Assembly: GCF_014640335.1 (NCBI RefSeq) | Contig: NZ_BMGT01000002.1 | Coordinates: 682,001-746,000, forward strand | DNA length: 64,000 nucleotides | Origin: Edaphobacter dinghuensis | GTDB taxonomy: Bacteria; Acidobacteriota; Terriglobia; Terriglobales; Acidobacteriaceae | Direction: 5' to 3' | In this document: piece after piece, positions 37,096-46,900 of the stretch | Layout of the letters: each line of letters starts with the position of its first letter | Position numbering within the stretch: position 1 is the stretch's first letter | The notes under the pieces: generated by a model | Told to the model about the DNA's origin: nothing | What the model saw: only the letters and a program-made list of their open reading frames with translations | The model's database searches: none | Program-made: the position numbers and the translations under genes

Positions 37096-38229
37096 TTGCA
37101 AGATGAAGTACTGGTTCTTGGTGGTGGAGTGGCAGGCTGTGCGGCTTCGATCGCTCTCGCTCGAAGGGGACGAAGCGTCACGTTGATTGAACGCGAGCCC
37201 ACACCGCGCCATAAGGTCTGCGGAGAATTTCTAAGCGGTGAGGCCCTTGAGGATCTGGATGCGCTCGGCATCGACATAGCCGCGCTTGGCGCGGTGCCCA
37301 TTCCCTACGTTCGCCTCGCTGCAGCCAGGCGTGCCGCGGAGGCTCCCTTGCCGTTCCCCGCAGCCTCGCTCACGCGCAAAACGCTTGATACAGCACTCAT
37401 TGCCGAGGCCATCGCCGCAGGGGTCCGTATTGAGTGTGGGCGCAGTGTCCAGGTCCTCAGTCGCACCGCAACCGGCATGTGGCAAGCGATGCTCGATGAT
37501 GGCTCCATCTGTGAAGCTCCAACAGCCTTTCTCGCCACAGGCAAGCATGATCTTCGGGGCCACTCGCGTCCAAAAGACCCACAACGATGGGTCGCCTTCA
37601 AAATGTATTACCGGCTTGCGCCCGCACAGGCCTCTGAATTGGCACGCGCCTCTGAACTGATGCTTTATCCCGGTGGCTATGGTGGTATCCAGCCGGTTGA
37701 AGGCGGCATTGCAAACCTCTGCTGGGTAGTGCAACAGCGGTATCTCTCATGTCTAGGCAATCGCTGGGAAAACTTCCTCGAGAAGATGCAACAGAACTGT
37801 CCGCACCTCGCCATGAGGCTTGCCGGTGCTGAGCCATTGCTCGACAAGCCAATCGCAGTCACCCATATCCCTTACGGCTACATCCGGCGTACAACTCAGG
37901 ATGGGCTCTATTGCATTGGCGATCAGGCAGCCGTCATCCCCTCGTTCACCGGCGATGGCATATCGATCGCCCTGCATACAGCTCGTTGCGCTGTCGCAGC
38001 CTTTCTTGCAAATGAGCCAGCGCCGCTCTTCCAGGCTCGCCTGCGGTCGGCATTGCTGCCTCAGATGCGTCTCGCCGAGTTCGCCGCCGATGGCTTGAAT
38101 AACGCACTCGCACGTGCTGTATTACCGTTTTGCCTCAGGATCTGGCCCGGAGTGATGCGCGTGACGGCACGACTCACACGCGTCGCCGCCCAGCACGCAG
38201 ATGTTGCTCCCAATGCAGTCGTCAGCTAA
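37096..38229 (+). CDS. FAD-dependent oxidoreductase (geranylgeranyl reductase-like)
   Basis: A 377-residue flavoprotein with an N-terminal dinucleotide-binding motif (VLVLGGGVAGCAASIALARRG then SVTLIERE), the substrate-side KVCGEFLSGEAL typical of the geranylgeranyl-reductase/halogenase-like group, and the second FAD motif GLYCIGDQAAVIPSFTGDGI. The start is TTG, supported by AGGAGAG 7 bases upstream; no ATG precedes the Rossmann motif. Its usual companionship with type III PKS and a methyltransferase suggests it oxidises or reduces the polyketide product. Confidence 0.88.
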   Translation: MQDEVLVLGGGVAGCAASIALARRGRSVTLIEREPTPRHKVCGEFLSGEALEDLDALGIDIAALGAVPIPYVRLAAARRAAEAPLPFPAASLTRKTLDTALIAEAIAAGVRIECGRSVQVLSRTATGMWQAMLDDGSICEAPTAFLATGKHDLRGHSRPKDPQRWVAFKMYYRLAPAQASELARASELMLYPGGYGGIQPVEGGIANLCWVVQQRYLSCLGNRWENFLEKMQQNCPHLAMRLAGAEPLLDKPIAVTHIPYGYIRRTTQDGLYCIGDQAAVIPSFTGDGISIALHTARCAVAAFLANEPAPLFQARLRSALLPQMRLAEFAADGLNNALARAVLPFCLRIWPGVMRVTARLTRVAAQHADVAPNAVVS

Positions 38230-38260
38230 ATCAATCAACTCGCATTAGAAGAGAGATGCA

Positions 38261-38827
38261 ATGAACTCCTTCGCAGTCCTCGCCCTCGCTATCATACTCG
38301 CCCCGGCTGCTGCGCTAGCCCAGCATCAAACCTTTGTTCTCAATCCCGATACCAGCGAGGTCAAAATGACGCTCAACACAACCCACGAGGTCGTCAAGGG
38401 CACGTTTCACATTCAATCCGGATCGATTGAGTTTGACTACAGCAGTCTTAAGATGTCGGGTTCAGTGGCTGTATTGGCAGGCAGCGGAAAGACCGGTAAC
38501 AACAGCCGCGATAAGAAGATGAATAAGGACATTCTCAAGATGGATCAGTACACAACCATCTCCTTTATGCCCAAAACCTACACCGGGACAATCGCGTCCT
38601 CTGGCGACTCAACTATTCAGGTGCAAGGAGTGTTTACACTACTCGGTAATCCTCACGACCTAACGATTCCGATGCAGATTCACATGGATGGATCGAAAGC
38701 ATCGGCGAGGGCGCAATTTGTCATTCCCTATGTTCAGTGGGGTCTCCAGAACCCGAGCTTCATGTTCTGGAAAGCTGATAATGACGTTATGATTGATCTT
38801 GACCTCGTTGGCCAGATTTCTAATTAA
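38261..38827 (+). CDS. YceI-family periplasmic lipid-binding protein
   Basis: A 188-residue secreted protein with a signal peptide (about 1-21, AAALAQ) and the YceI lipocalin-like barrel (FVLNPDTSEVKMTLNTTHEVVKG; ISFMPKTYTG; GVFTLLGNPHDLTIPM). YceI proteins bind isoprenoid or amide lipids. It is 31 bases downstream of the FAD oxidoreductase, probably in the same transcript, so it may carry the hydrophobic product of the PKS cluster. Confidence 0.88.
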   Translation: MNSFAVLALAIILAPAAALAQHQTFVLNPDTSEVKMTLNTTHEVVKGTFHIQSGSIEFDYSSLKMSGSVAVLAGSGKTGNNSRDKKMNKDILKMDQYTTISFMPKTYTGTIASSGDSTIQVQGVFTLLGNPHDLTIPMQIHMDGSKASARAQFVIPYVQWGLQNPSFMFWKADNDVMIDLDLVGQISN

Positions 38828-38932
38828 CTGACTATCTTGTCTGCACGCTGTTAGCTCTGCTTGTATCTGGGGCTTGAACAATTGACCGCGAAGACAATCC
38901 CAACGTTCCGAACGAGTTGTCGATAGGCTTGC

Positions 38933-39010
38933 ATGTACTACATTGCGCATCGCTATTCACTCCTCGATCCGCTGAAAGATTCCGGCCAATTCTCGCCGCA
39001 CTACGCTAGC
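38933..39010 (+). pseudogene. Relic of a second type III PKS gene
   Basis: The plus strand reads YIAHRYSLLDPLKDSGQFSP, against DIAHRYSFLNPQKGSGQFPL in the intact synthase at 33538. The similarity is also clear at DNA level and then stops. Stop codons flank it, and the rest of the gene is absent. A short remnant of a paralogue or of a cluster duplication. Confidence 0.7.
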
Positions 39011-39127
39011 CCCGTCGTGTTTGACATCAATACATCTATGGCGATTTGTTTATTTAGCATCCATCAGCCCTCCATAGAAGTCTATTGAATAGTAAACAGT
39101 TCGACTGTAAGGAGTCATCGGCCACCT

Positions 39128-39943
39128 ATGCTTAGAGCATCTTCTCTGTATTTCGCCTGTGCCCTCTTCTTAGGATGTTCCTACGCAGTCGTCGCCCAGG
39201 TACAGCAGATACCTCAGTCCACGCTACCTAATTCTCCGGATACACTCCCACAAGTACTGAGTGCTACGTATTCTCGATCGCAGGACTCGTACTCAAGCAG
39301 ACCTTTCACCGCCCAACAGGGGAATACACCTTCGTCGCCAATGGATGAACAGACCCCACAGACAAAACGTATCCTCGGCATCATTCCCAACTTTCGTGCA
39401 GTCAGCACGAGCCAGATACTTCCTCCTCAATCAGCCAAGGAAAAATTCATCACGGCTACCGAAGACTCGTTCGACTATTCGGCATTCGTCCTACCCGCCG
39501 TATTGGCAGGTTATTCAATGGCTACTCGCGCGACCCCCGAGTTTCACCAAGGTGCTGCTGGCTATGGCCGTTATTTCTGGCACAGTTGGGTCGATCAGAC
39601 GAGCGAAAATTACGCGGTTGAGTTTATAGTGCCAGCCATAACGCATGAAGACATACGGTATTACACCTTGGGCAAGGGAGGGTTTTTTAAACGCACTGGC
39701 TATGCCCTCAGCCGTGCTGTCGTGACAAGATCTGATTCGGGAACCTCAACTTTCAACTTCGGAGAAGTCGTTGGCGCTGGCGCGGCAGCCGGAATTTCTA
39801 ACCTGTACTACCCTGCGAGCCAGCGCACCTTTGCAAACACGGCGCAAAAATGGGGCCTCAATGTCGGTATCGATGCCGGCACCTTCGTCTTCAAAGAATT
39901 CTGGCCGGATATCAACCATGCGCTCTTTCATAACAAAGACTAG
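39128..39943 (+). CDS. Exported protein of unknown function (acidobacterial type)
   Basis: A 271-residue protein with a signal peptide (about 1-23, YAVVAQ), a low-complexity Ser/Pro/Gln-rich region to about residue 80, then a more ordered half (RILGIIPNFRAVS; FDYSAFVLPAVLAGYSM; EFIVPAITHEDIRYY; EVVGAGAAAGISNLYYP). The small-residue-rich helices suggest membrane or surface association. The segment RILGIIPNFRAVS recurs in hypothetical proteins I associate with Acidobacteria. No function can be given. Confidence 0.7.
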   Translation: MLRASSLYFACALFLGCSYAVVAQVQQIPQSTLPNSPDTLPQVLSATYSRSQDSYSSRPFTAQQGNTPSSPMDEQTPQTKRILGIIPNFRAVSTSQILPPQSAKEKFITATEDSFDYSAFVLPAVLAGYSMATRATPEFHQGAAGYGRYFWHSWVDQTSENYAVEFIVPAITHEDIRYYTLGKGGFFKRTGYALSRAVVTRSDSGTSTFNFGEVVGAGAAAGISNLYYPASQRTFANTAQKWGLNVGIDAGTFVFKEFWPDINHALFHNKD

Positions 39944-40253
39944 TTCTACACCTGAATGCTACAGAGATTCTTGCTGTCAAATTCCAAGGTCTGCTTGAAA
40001 GGTTATCCAGATCGAATCACGAAGTTCTGCGCTATGGCGCTCACCACAGGGCATGCCTACGGCTTATTTCTCACTTCAAAGCATTACCGCCGGAGTCGCT
40101 GCAAGAGCCATCGCTAACAGCAATACCACCGCTGGCAATGCCATCATCCACATCTCCGTACCATTTACCCCATATCCACGACACCGTACGTCGAGCTCAA
40201 TCCTTCTGAGTGCGCTGCAGGGTCTACTTTACTTTCTCACGATTTCAGCCAGT
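39944..40253. other. Gene-free stretch
   Basis: 310 bases between two convergent genes. Open frames here overlap the kinase gene antisense and look spurious. No hairpin terminator was recognised. Confidence 0.45.
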
Positions 40254-41249
40254 TCATGGCACAAGCTTGCCTTGCTGCCAATAGCGCTCAAAAAAACTCT
40301 TCCGATATGCCGAGTCGGCGAAGGCTTCGATGCCGCCGGAGCGTGTGACCGACAAGGCTCCAGCCAAGTTCCCATAAGCAACACAGGTTTCCAGAGGAGC
40401 ATGGCGAACCCATTGATGGAGAAAGCCCGCATCGAAGCTGTCGCCCGCGCCCACGGAGTCCGTCACGCCAACTTCAAGTGAAGACACATCGATCCTTCGT
40501 CCCTCCGTGTATGCAGAGGCCCCGCGCGCGCCGCGTTTGACAACCAGTAGAGGAACTTTTGCCGAGACATGCTCCGCTGCCGCCTTCACCTTGGCGATCT
40601 TTGCCAGTTCTTCTTCGGTGCAAAGCAGAACATCCACCCATGGCAGAACATTTTCAAGAACGTCTCCCCACTTATTCTCTGGATCGTCGTTTGTGTCGAG
40701 TGAGGTAGTCAGCCCACGCCGCTTCATCTCCTTAAATAATCCAGGAATGTCCGGGGAAAGTTTTCGATGCAGAAAGAGCGAGGACAAGTGGAAATGTTTG
40801 GCAGTTCCCAGATATTCAATATTCAGGTCTTCAATTCCCATTTCAAACATCGCCCCGGGATAAGTAAGGATGCGGCGCGTTGATGTAAGCGGAAGAATGA
40901 AAGTAACCCCTGTATTGCCGCTCTTTGAGCGGACCACATGACTTAGCTCAACACCCGCGCGCTTCAACATCTGGCAGCACATCTTTCCCAGCACATCGGG
41001 GCCGATGCGTGAACTGAAGCTGACCCCGCTTCCGAGGAGTGCCAGGTTGTGAGCAAGAATAGCGGACGAACTACCTAACGTGAGGGTAAAGTCGCTGGCC
41101 AGAATTTCACGTTCTTCCGGCAAATCACGAGGTAGACCATAAAGAATTAGATCGGGGTTGATTTCACCCACAATTGTAATATCGGGTTTCTCTATACTGC
41201 GTTCGCTCGCGCAGCCGTCCATCGTTTTTGCTGAGTCCATGTTATCCAT
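40254..41249 (-). CDS. PfkB-family carbohydrate kinase
   Basis: A 331-residue ribokinase-fold kinase. The N-terminal PfkB region is DITIVGEINPDLIL, with LTLGSSSAILAHNLALLG. The catalytic signature is VTDSVGAGDSFDAGFLHQW, with the base Asp in GAGDSFDAG. The GTPase-like LLVVKRGARGASAY strand precedes it. Substrate is open: a sugar, ketose phosphate or nucleoside. It lies 128 bases downstream of the alpha-galactosidase-like gene in the same direction and may act on a sugar released by that locus. Confidence 0.88.
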   Translation of the reverse strand: MDNMDSAKTMDGCASERSIEKPDITIVGEINPDLILYGLPRDLPEEREILASDFTLTLGSSSAILAHNLALLGSGVSFSSRIGPDVLGKMCCQMLKRAGVELSHVVRSKSGNTGVTFILPLTSTRRILTYPGAMFEMGIEDLNIEYLGTAKHFHLSSLFLHRKLSPDIPGLFKEMKRRGLTTSLDTNDDPENKWGDVLENVLPWVDVLLCTEEELAKIAKVKAAAEHVSAKVPLLVVKRGARGASAYTEGRRIDVSSLEVGVTDSVGAGDSFDAGFLHQWVRHAPLETCVAYGNLAGALSVTRSGGIEAFADSAYRKSFFERYWQQGKLVP

Positions 41250-41377
41250 CGCTGAAGTTTAGGTTGAGTTTCTCTTCAAGTAATTTTCTCAAGGCTAGGG
41301 CTCGTTCTACATAAATGGCCTGTGGCACGAATGAAACTATATATTTTCAAGTCCAAGACGAAGCTGCCCTATTCGCC

Positions 41378-43858
41378 TTACTCTGGACGCTTCTTGTCCA
41401 CCGGAACGAAGCGCGTTGGGATACTACCAGTGACCACGACCTTGAATGTCTTGGAATTTGTGATCCCATTTAAGCCCGTTACGGTAACACGCATGTCGTA
41501 TTCGCCGTCATGCGTGTACGCGTGGCGCACCTCCATGCCATTCAGAGTCCCCCCATCGCCGAAGTCCCAATGGACAGTGAGTACCGGGATCTCTGCGGAA
41601 GACGAAAGCTCTTTGAAGGTCACACTCTCCCCCGCGACTGCGCTGGTTGCCGAGCGCACTTCAAATGGTGGTGGATTATCGGGTAGCGAGCTATCGATGA
41701 TCTTAAACATGCGGACAGAATGAGGCGGCTGCAGCATCGAGATTGTGTTCAAAGAGGTATCGCAGCAGCTTCGATCATCGAATACCTCCGTTATCTGATA
41801 GGCCTCCGACTTCTTCAGGCCTAGACTCGCCAGCGTGATGGCACGCTTACGCGCGGTCTCAGTCCAATTGAAGATGGTAAGGATGGATTGGCGATTGCTT
41901 TCTTTCAACAAAAAGATGCTCGGCTGCCCGTCGCTGGGCGCATAGGTCATGAGATCAACAGGTGTCGATGCTCGCCCGAGACGAGCCATATCAAGCAGGT
42001 CTGTGTTCTTCACCAGCGCTAGCCGTTCTGGGGACGCGCCAAGTGTGGGAAGGTCGTCTCCGACTTCAAACATACCTCCCGACACCGCGGAAAGCGCAAT
42101 AGACGCCTTTGCCTCTTCAAACGTAAGCGGATGCTGCCCCCCGTGCCAGGACTGGTCATCCACAGTCTGCGTGGAAACAGTAAATGCATCCGGGTCGGCG
42201 ATGAAGAAATTGCGATTCATGTAGTAGCGCGCTGCGATTCCAGAGGCAGCGTCTCTGGTAGCCGCAAAGGTGTGCCCTGTGTCCTGGGAGATGCGGCCCG
42301 CATCCACGATCCCGACAGGATTCAGCATCGGGCTGCCGTCCTTATCAAGGACGACAGCTTCGCCAACCGCGCTTCGGATGATCTTGAGACCAATCCGTTG
42401 AGCCTCCAGAGCAGTCGTGTTCGGCTTATAGTAAGCACCCTCAACGGCGGAGTCGTCCATGAAATCCATCTTGATGAAGCGAACGCCAAAGTTGTAGAGC
42501 GTGGTGTAGGTCTGTCTCAAATAGCTCTGTGCGCCAGGGTTGGTAGTGTCCAACACATACAAGGGGTCGTTGTGGTCGGTGACATACCCAATGTGAATCA
42601 GCTGTCCAGCAGAGTTATGCAGCAGCCAGTCCTTATGATTCTGAAAGACCCATGCGCGCTCCGATACTTCAAACGGCGCAGTCCATACTCCAAAGGTGAG
42701 ACCGTTATGGCGCACCTGGTCTCCTATGTACCCCAGTCCGCGAGGAAACAGAGCCACATCTGGCGTTGCATATTCACCGCGCGCGTATTGATACCCTTCA
42801 TCGATCTGAAAGTAGTTGTACCCGCTCTGTTTTAGATTTTCTGCCAACCAATTCGCATTGGTAATAGCAGCTCCCTGATTGAGCCCAAAGTAGTAAGCCG
42901 TCCAACTCCACCACCCGATTGGTGTTGGGGTATCGACGCGAGCATGATGCAGCTTTTTGATCGCACTCCCATACTGCTCCAACTGAGCATGGTAGTCAGA
43001 TCCAACGGCAAACATAAGCCGCTCGGACGGCAAACTATCACTCGGTTTGACCGGAAGACTGAGATTGACCTGTTCCGAGGCAGGTGAATCTCTAAGCGAT
43101 TCCCCCTTCATGATTTCGGTCGTGCCCGTAGCCACAGCGTCGTAGGAAACAATCCGCGCACTTCCACCCGATGACTGCTCTTTCAAATGAAAAATCGTCA
43201 GCAACCGGTCGGAAGTAAGTGCGCCAAGAAACAGACTCTCTCCACTCGTGCGGTTATAGATAAGCTGGCTTCCTACTGCGCGGTGCGTACCTTCCGGAGC
43301 GGCGGCGATGTCTCGAATCGCAAGTTGCGGCCTATCTTCACTGTAACTATCAGACAAAACACGATCATCAGAAGCAGGCCCGTTCAAGTTAACAACTGGA
43401 GCATCCGTCGCATGAAGGCTTCTGATCGCCTGAACGGAGATCGCCCGATCTGTAGTGTTGCTTACTTTAACTTCGACATCGCCCCATGTCTGGTCCCGAT
43501 AGAGCCGTAACGTACAGATAAGATCCGGCGTTCCTGAAAGCCCGGTATTCTTTACTGTGAGTTCCGATCCCGGACCGAATTCATCCTGAAACTCAGACTG
43601 TGTTGTCTTGTGTTGGGGATAGGCAGACGATCGCAGCAGATGCGAATCCACCTCCGCCTCCACGTCGGAGCGCACAACCGTACCCGAAAGTCCCTGCTGC
43701 GCGATGGAGTAAGAGCCATCTGCATTAACACTGACCGTCAGGGTTTTTCCCTGAATCGTAGTCGAACGGTTATGCTCGCTGGCCGATGCTAACCTTCCGC
43801 ACGCAGACGTACAGACCAGGATGACACCGCAAACGCTCCACCGGAACCAATGGTTCAC
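41378..43858 (-). CDS. Secreted GH27/GH36-type alpha-galactosidase with PKD domain
   Basis: An 826-residue exported glycosidase. A lipobox-like leader (VCTSACG) is followed by an N-terminal beta-supersandwich (about 35-300) and a TIM barrel (about 310-640). The nucleophile is Asp465 (FIKMDFMDD) and the acid/base Asp526 (GRISQDTG). A beta-sandwich and a C-terminal PKD domain (about 735-815, VHWDFGDGGTLNGMEVRHAY) complete it. Related enzymes hydrolyse alpha-galactosides or alpha-N-acetylgalactosaminides. It lies 93 bases after the Oar receptor gene and is probably the second gene of that transcript. Confidence 0.88.
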   Translation of the reverse strand: MNHWFRWSVCGVILVCTSACGRLASASEHNRSTTIQGKTLTVSVNADGSYSIAQQGLSGTVVRSDVEAEVDSHLLRSSAYPQHKTTQSEFQDEFGPGSELTVKNTGLSGTPDLICTLRLYRDQTWGDVEVKVSNTTDRAISVQAIRSLHATDAPVVNLNGPASDDRVLSDSYSEDRPQLAIRDIAAAPEGTHRAVGSQLIYNRTSGESLFLGALTSDRLLTIFHLKEQSSGGSARIVSYDAVATGTTEIMKGESLRDSPASEQVNLSLPVKPSDSLPSERLMFAVGSDYHAQLEQYGSAIKKLHHARVDTPTPIGWWSWTAYYFGLNQGAAITNANWLAENLKQSGYNYFQIDEGYQYARGEYATPDVALFPRGLGYIGDQVRHNGLTFGVWTAPFEVSERAWVFQNHKDWLLHNSAGQLIHIGYVTDHNDPLYVLDTTNPGAQSYLRQTYTTLYNFGVRFIKMDFMDDSAVEGAYYKPNTTALEAQRIGLKIIRSAVGEAVVLDKDGSPMLNPVGIVDAGRISQDTGHTFAATRDAASGIAARYYMNRNFFIADPDAFTVSTQTVDDQSWHGGQHPLTFEEAKASIALSAVSGGMFEVGDDLPTLGASPERLALVKNTDLLDMARLGRASTPVDLMTYAPSDGQPSIFLLKESNRQSILTIFNWTETARKRAITLASLGLKKSEAYQITEVFDDRSCCDTSLNTISMLQPPHSVRMFKIIDSSLPDNPPPFEVRSATSAVAGESVTFKELSSSAEIPVLTVHWDFGDGGTLNGMEVRHAYTHDGEYDMRVTVTGLNGITNSKTFKVVVTGSIPTRFVPVDKKRPE

Positions 43859-43951
43859 AAAGACCCCCTTTGATTTATTTCGGGTTGCTTCGTTTCAATT
43901 ACATCTCGCAGCCCGGCTCGCGCTGGGAACCAGGCTGCAGGGTGGGAGTGC

Positions 43952-46900
43952 TTAGAAATGGAATTTCACAGCGAACTGAACAAGCCGAGGAGGAAGTGCG
44001 CCTGTCAGAAAGCCAAAGCTGGGTGTTCCCATAATGGTTGAGTTGATAGAGTTTTGAGGACCTGGAGCAGCGAATTGGAAGTTGGGATGATTGAACGCAT
44101 TGAAGGTCTCGGCTCTGAGTTCCAACCGTCTGGATTCACCCAGTGGAATGGTCTTCAATAGCGCGAAGTCTATGTTCTTTTCGCCCGGCCCCTCAAGACT
44201 GTTCATGCTTACGTTACCAAACGAGCCGAGCGCGGGGTTGGCAAAAGCACATGTGTTGAAGAACGTCCCGGCGACACAAGGCTTCGATGTTGCCTTGATA
44301 CCCGGAACTACATCTGGCCGTTGCTGCCCGTCGGAGTTGGCAAAATTGCCGTTTCCATCGGTTACCGTGAACCATGTGCCCGACGACAGCGTGAGAATAC
44401 CGGACCAGTTCCAGTTCGAGAGAATGTGATCGATGATGGCAACATTGGTTGCAAACCGCTTGCCTGGTCCGAATGGCAGGTCGTACAGATAACTCGCCAC
44501 GAAACGATTGCGCACATCAAAATCCAGTGGCCCATATTCCTGATTCGGATACAGACTGTTGCGGAATGAATCGTTGTTTTGTGCGCCGAGATCTGCGCTG
44601 CTCGCGTTACCCAGTGCCTTACTGTAGGTGTAGTTGACGATGAACTCTAAACCGCCACTCAACTGCTGACGCACCGACGTCTGCAAACCGTTGTAGTTCG
44701 ACGAGCCTGCCGATTTGAGATAGCCGGTCGAAGCATCGATATAGGGGAACGGACGCCGCGGCGCGCTCGGCGCGGACGGATCGGCGGTAGGTTGAGCCTG
44801 GTTTCCATTCAGATAAATATAGGAACGATTGCTCTTGGAACCGACATACCCTATCTCGAAGATTGTCTTGCCGGTCAATTGATACTGCGTTGCCAAGTGC
44901 CACTGCATCACGTAAGGCATCCGCAGGTGCGGGTCGAGCGAGAACAGTGTGGGAGTGTTGGGATCCACCAACGCCGTCGCAGGAAAACCCTGTGAGAGCG
45001 TGCTGATGCCAGGAACAGCGCAGTTCGTCACGGTAGCATACGAAGGCAGGCTACACGGGCCGGAGAAAGTCTGGCTAATGAAGTACGGAGGATTAAACCC
45101 TGGGCTCGGATTGCTATATGGACCCGCTTCATCGCCATTAAAGAAGACCCCAAATGCACTCTGCACCGCAAGGCGCTTCGTGGCGTTATAGGCCAGTCCT
45201 ACGCGGGGCGAGAAGTCCTTATAGTCCGAGCTGATGAGTGCATTTGTCGCCGAGTGATTGACAGGCAAAATTGTGGCGAGTGTCGGTGTCAGACTTACAT
45301 TACTGTCTTTGGGAATGTCCAGCACACCCGTGATCGGATTGAAGTTTGCCTGGGCATTGTTCTCCGAGAACACCGGGGAATAGTACTCGTATCTCATGCC
45401 AAGATTGAGCGTCAGCTTCGGCAGGATGCGCCAATCGTTTTGCAGAAACAACGCATACGTATGGCGATAGTACTCGATGTTGTTAAGGTTGTTGATGTTG
45501 CCACCGCTCGGCTGCCCGGTTAGAAGAGAGGCCAGGCTGTTTCCACCGCTTCCGGGCGATCCGGCATTGTCTGTAAATTGATGGTTGAAGCTGAGTGTGC
45601 CCCTAGGAGATGCTGGCTCGTAGATGGAAAAGTGCTCCGGACGAACTTCTCCACCAAACTTCCATGTCTGGTTCCCATGGATGTAGGTGAACGTGTCCGA
45701 GACCATGAAGGTTTTTTGCTTCTCGATGGCTGGTAGGAAAGTCGGACTTCCCAGTGTGGATGCGTCACTGAAAGTTATCTGCGGCAGACCGCCATTATTG
45801 GTGCCAGCCACATACGGAACGCCGGGAAAGCCAATCGTTGCGGACACATTTTCGTTGTAGTTAGCCTGATACCGGCTTGTCTTCAGCCAGTTAAACCCGA
45901 CTCGAAGTTCATTCACCGCATGGGCCGAGAAGACATGCGTCTCGCTGGCGACAGCGCTATAGGCGGTGATCTGTTGAATGCCGCTGAAGAAGCCTCCCCC
46001 ATCGGCGAATCCAGGGAAAGGCGCACCGATTGTCTCCGGACTATTGCTCATGCTGAACCGATAGAAGGCTGTGTCATGCTTGGAGATGACTTGGTCGATG
46101 CGCGCATCTCCCTGGTTGGACGATTGTGTCGTTATCGGGTCGGAAAGATAGTTATAGCCAACACCAGTGGCATTGGGGGCAGGAAAGAGTTTGATAAGCG
46201 TGCTGCCGAGTGAGTCCATGCTGGCTGAAGGAACGACATTGCTCGGCGAGCCGTTGACATAGCCGAACGGAACGCCACAGAATCCTCCACTCCCTTGGCT
46301 GGTACTCGCCTGAGTGAGGCGCGTGTTGAAGATCTCCCCTTGATAGGTCGGTGCTCCATTGCAATCGGTGATTCCGGTGGGAGCGCTCAGGTCTAGTTGG
46401 CTCGAAAAATCTCCGTTCTGCTGTGCCAGCGTTGGGACCAGTGATGTCGCTACTTGCGCCTGATGCAGGCGCAGCCCCTGATAATCGACGAAGAAGAGGA
46501 GCTTGTCTCGAATGATCTTCCCGCCTAGTGTCGCGCCAAACTGGTTCTGGCGATACGGCTGGCGCGTGGTGTCGAAGTAGTTCATCGCATCGAAGCTTTG
46601 GTTTCGCAGAAACTCATAGGCCGATCCATGCAGCTCGTTCGTCCCACCTTTGGTGGTCGCGTTGACGATAGCGCCGGTGGCCCTACCAAACTCAGCATCG
46701 TAGTTCCCCGTCTCGATCTTGAACTCCTGTAGTGCGTCCGGCGGTGGCATCACAACGTAATTCGCCTCGTTCAACAGATCGGGAAGGTTTGAATTGTTGT
46801 CCACACCATCAAGGAGGAAGTTGTTGTCCAACGAGCGCGAGCCGCTAGCACTAAAGCCGAATCCTCCCGAATCGCGCGCCCCCGGCTCGCTGACCGTCAC

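Noticed and set aside
40053..40481. 142-residue plus-strand open frame in the gap before the kinase
   Set aside because: Half of it is antisense to the PfkB kinase and it shows no family features.
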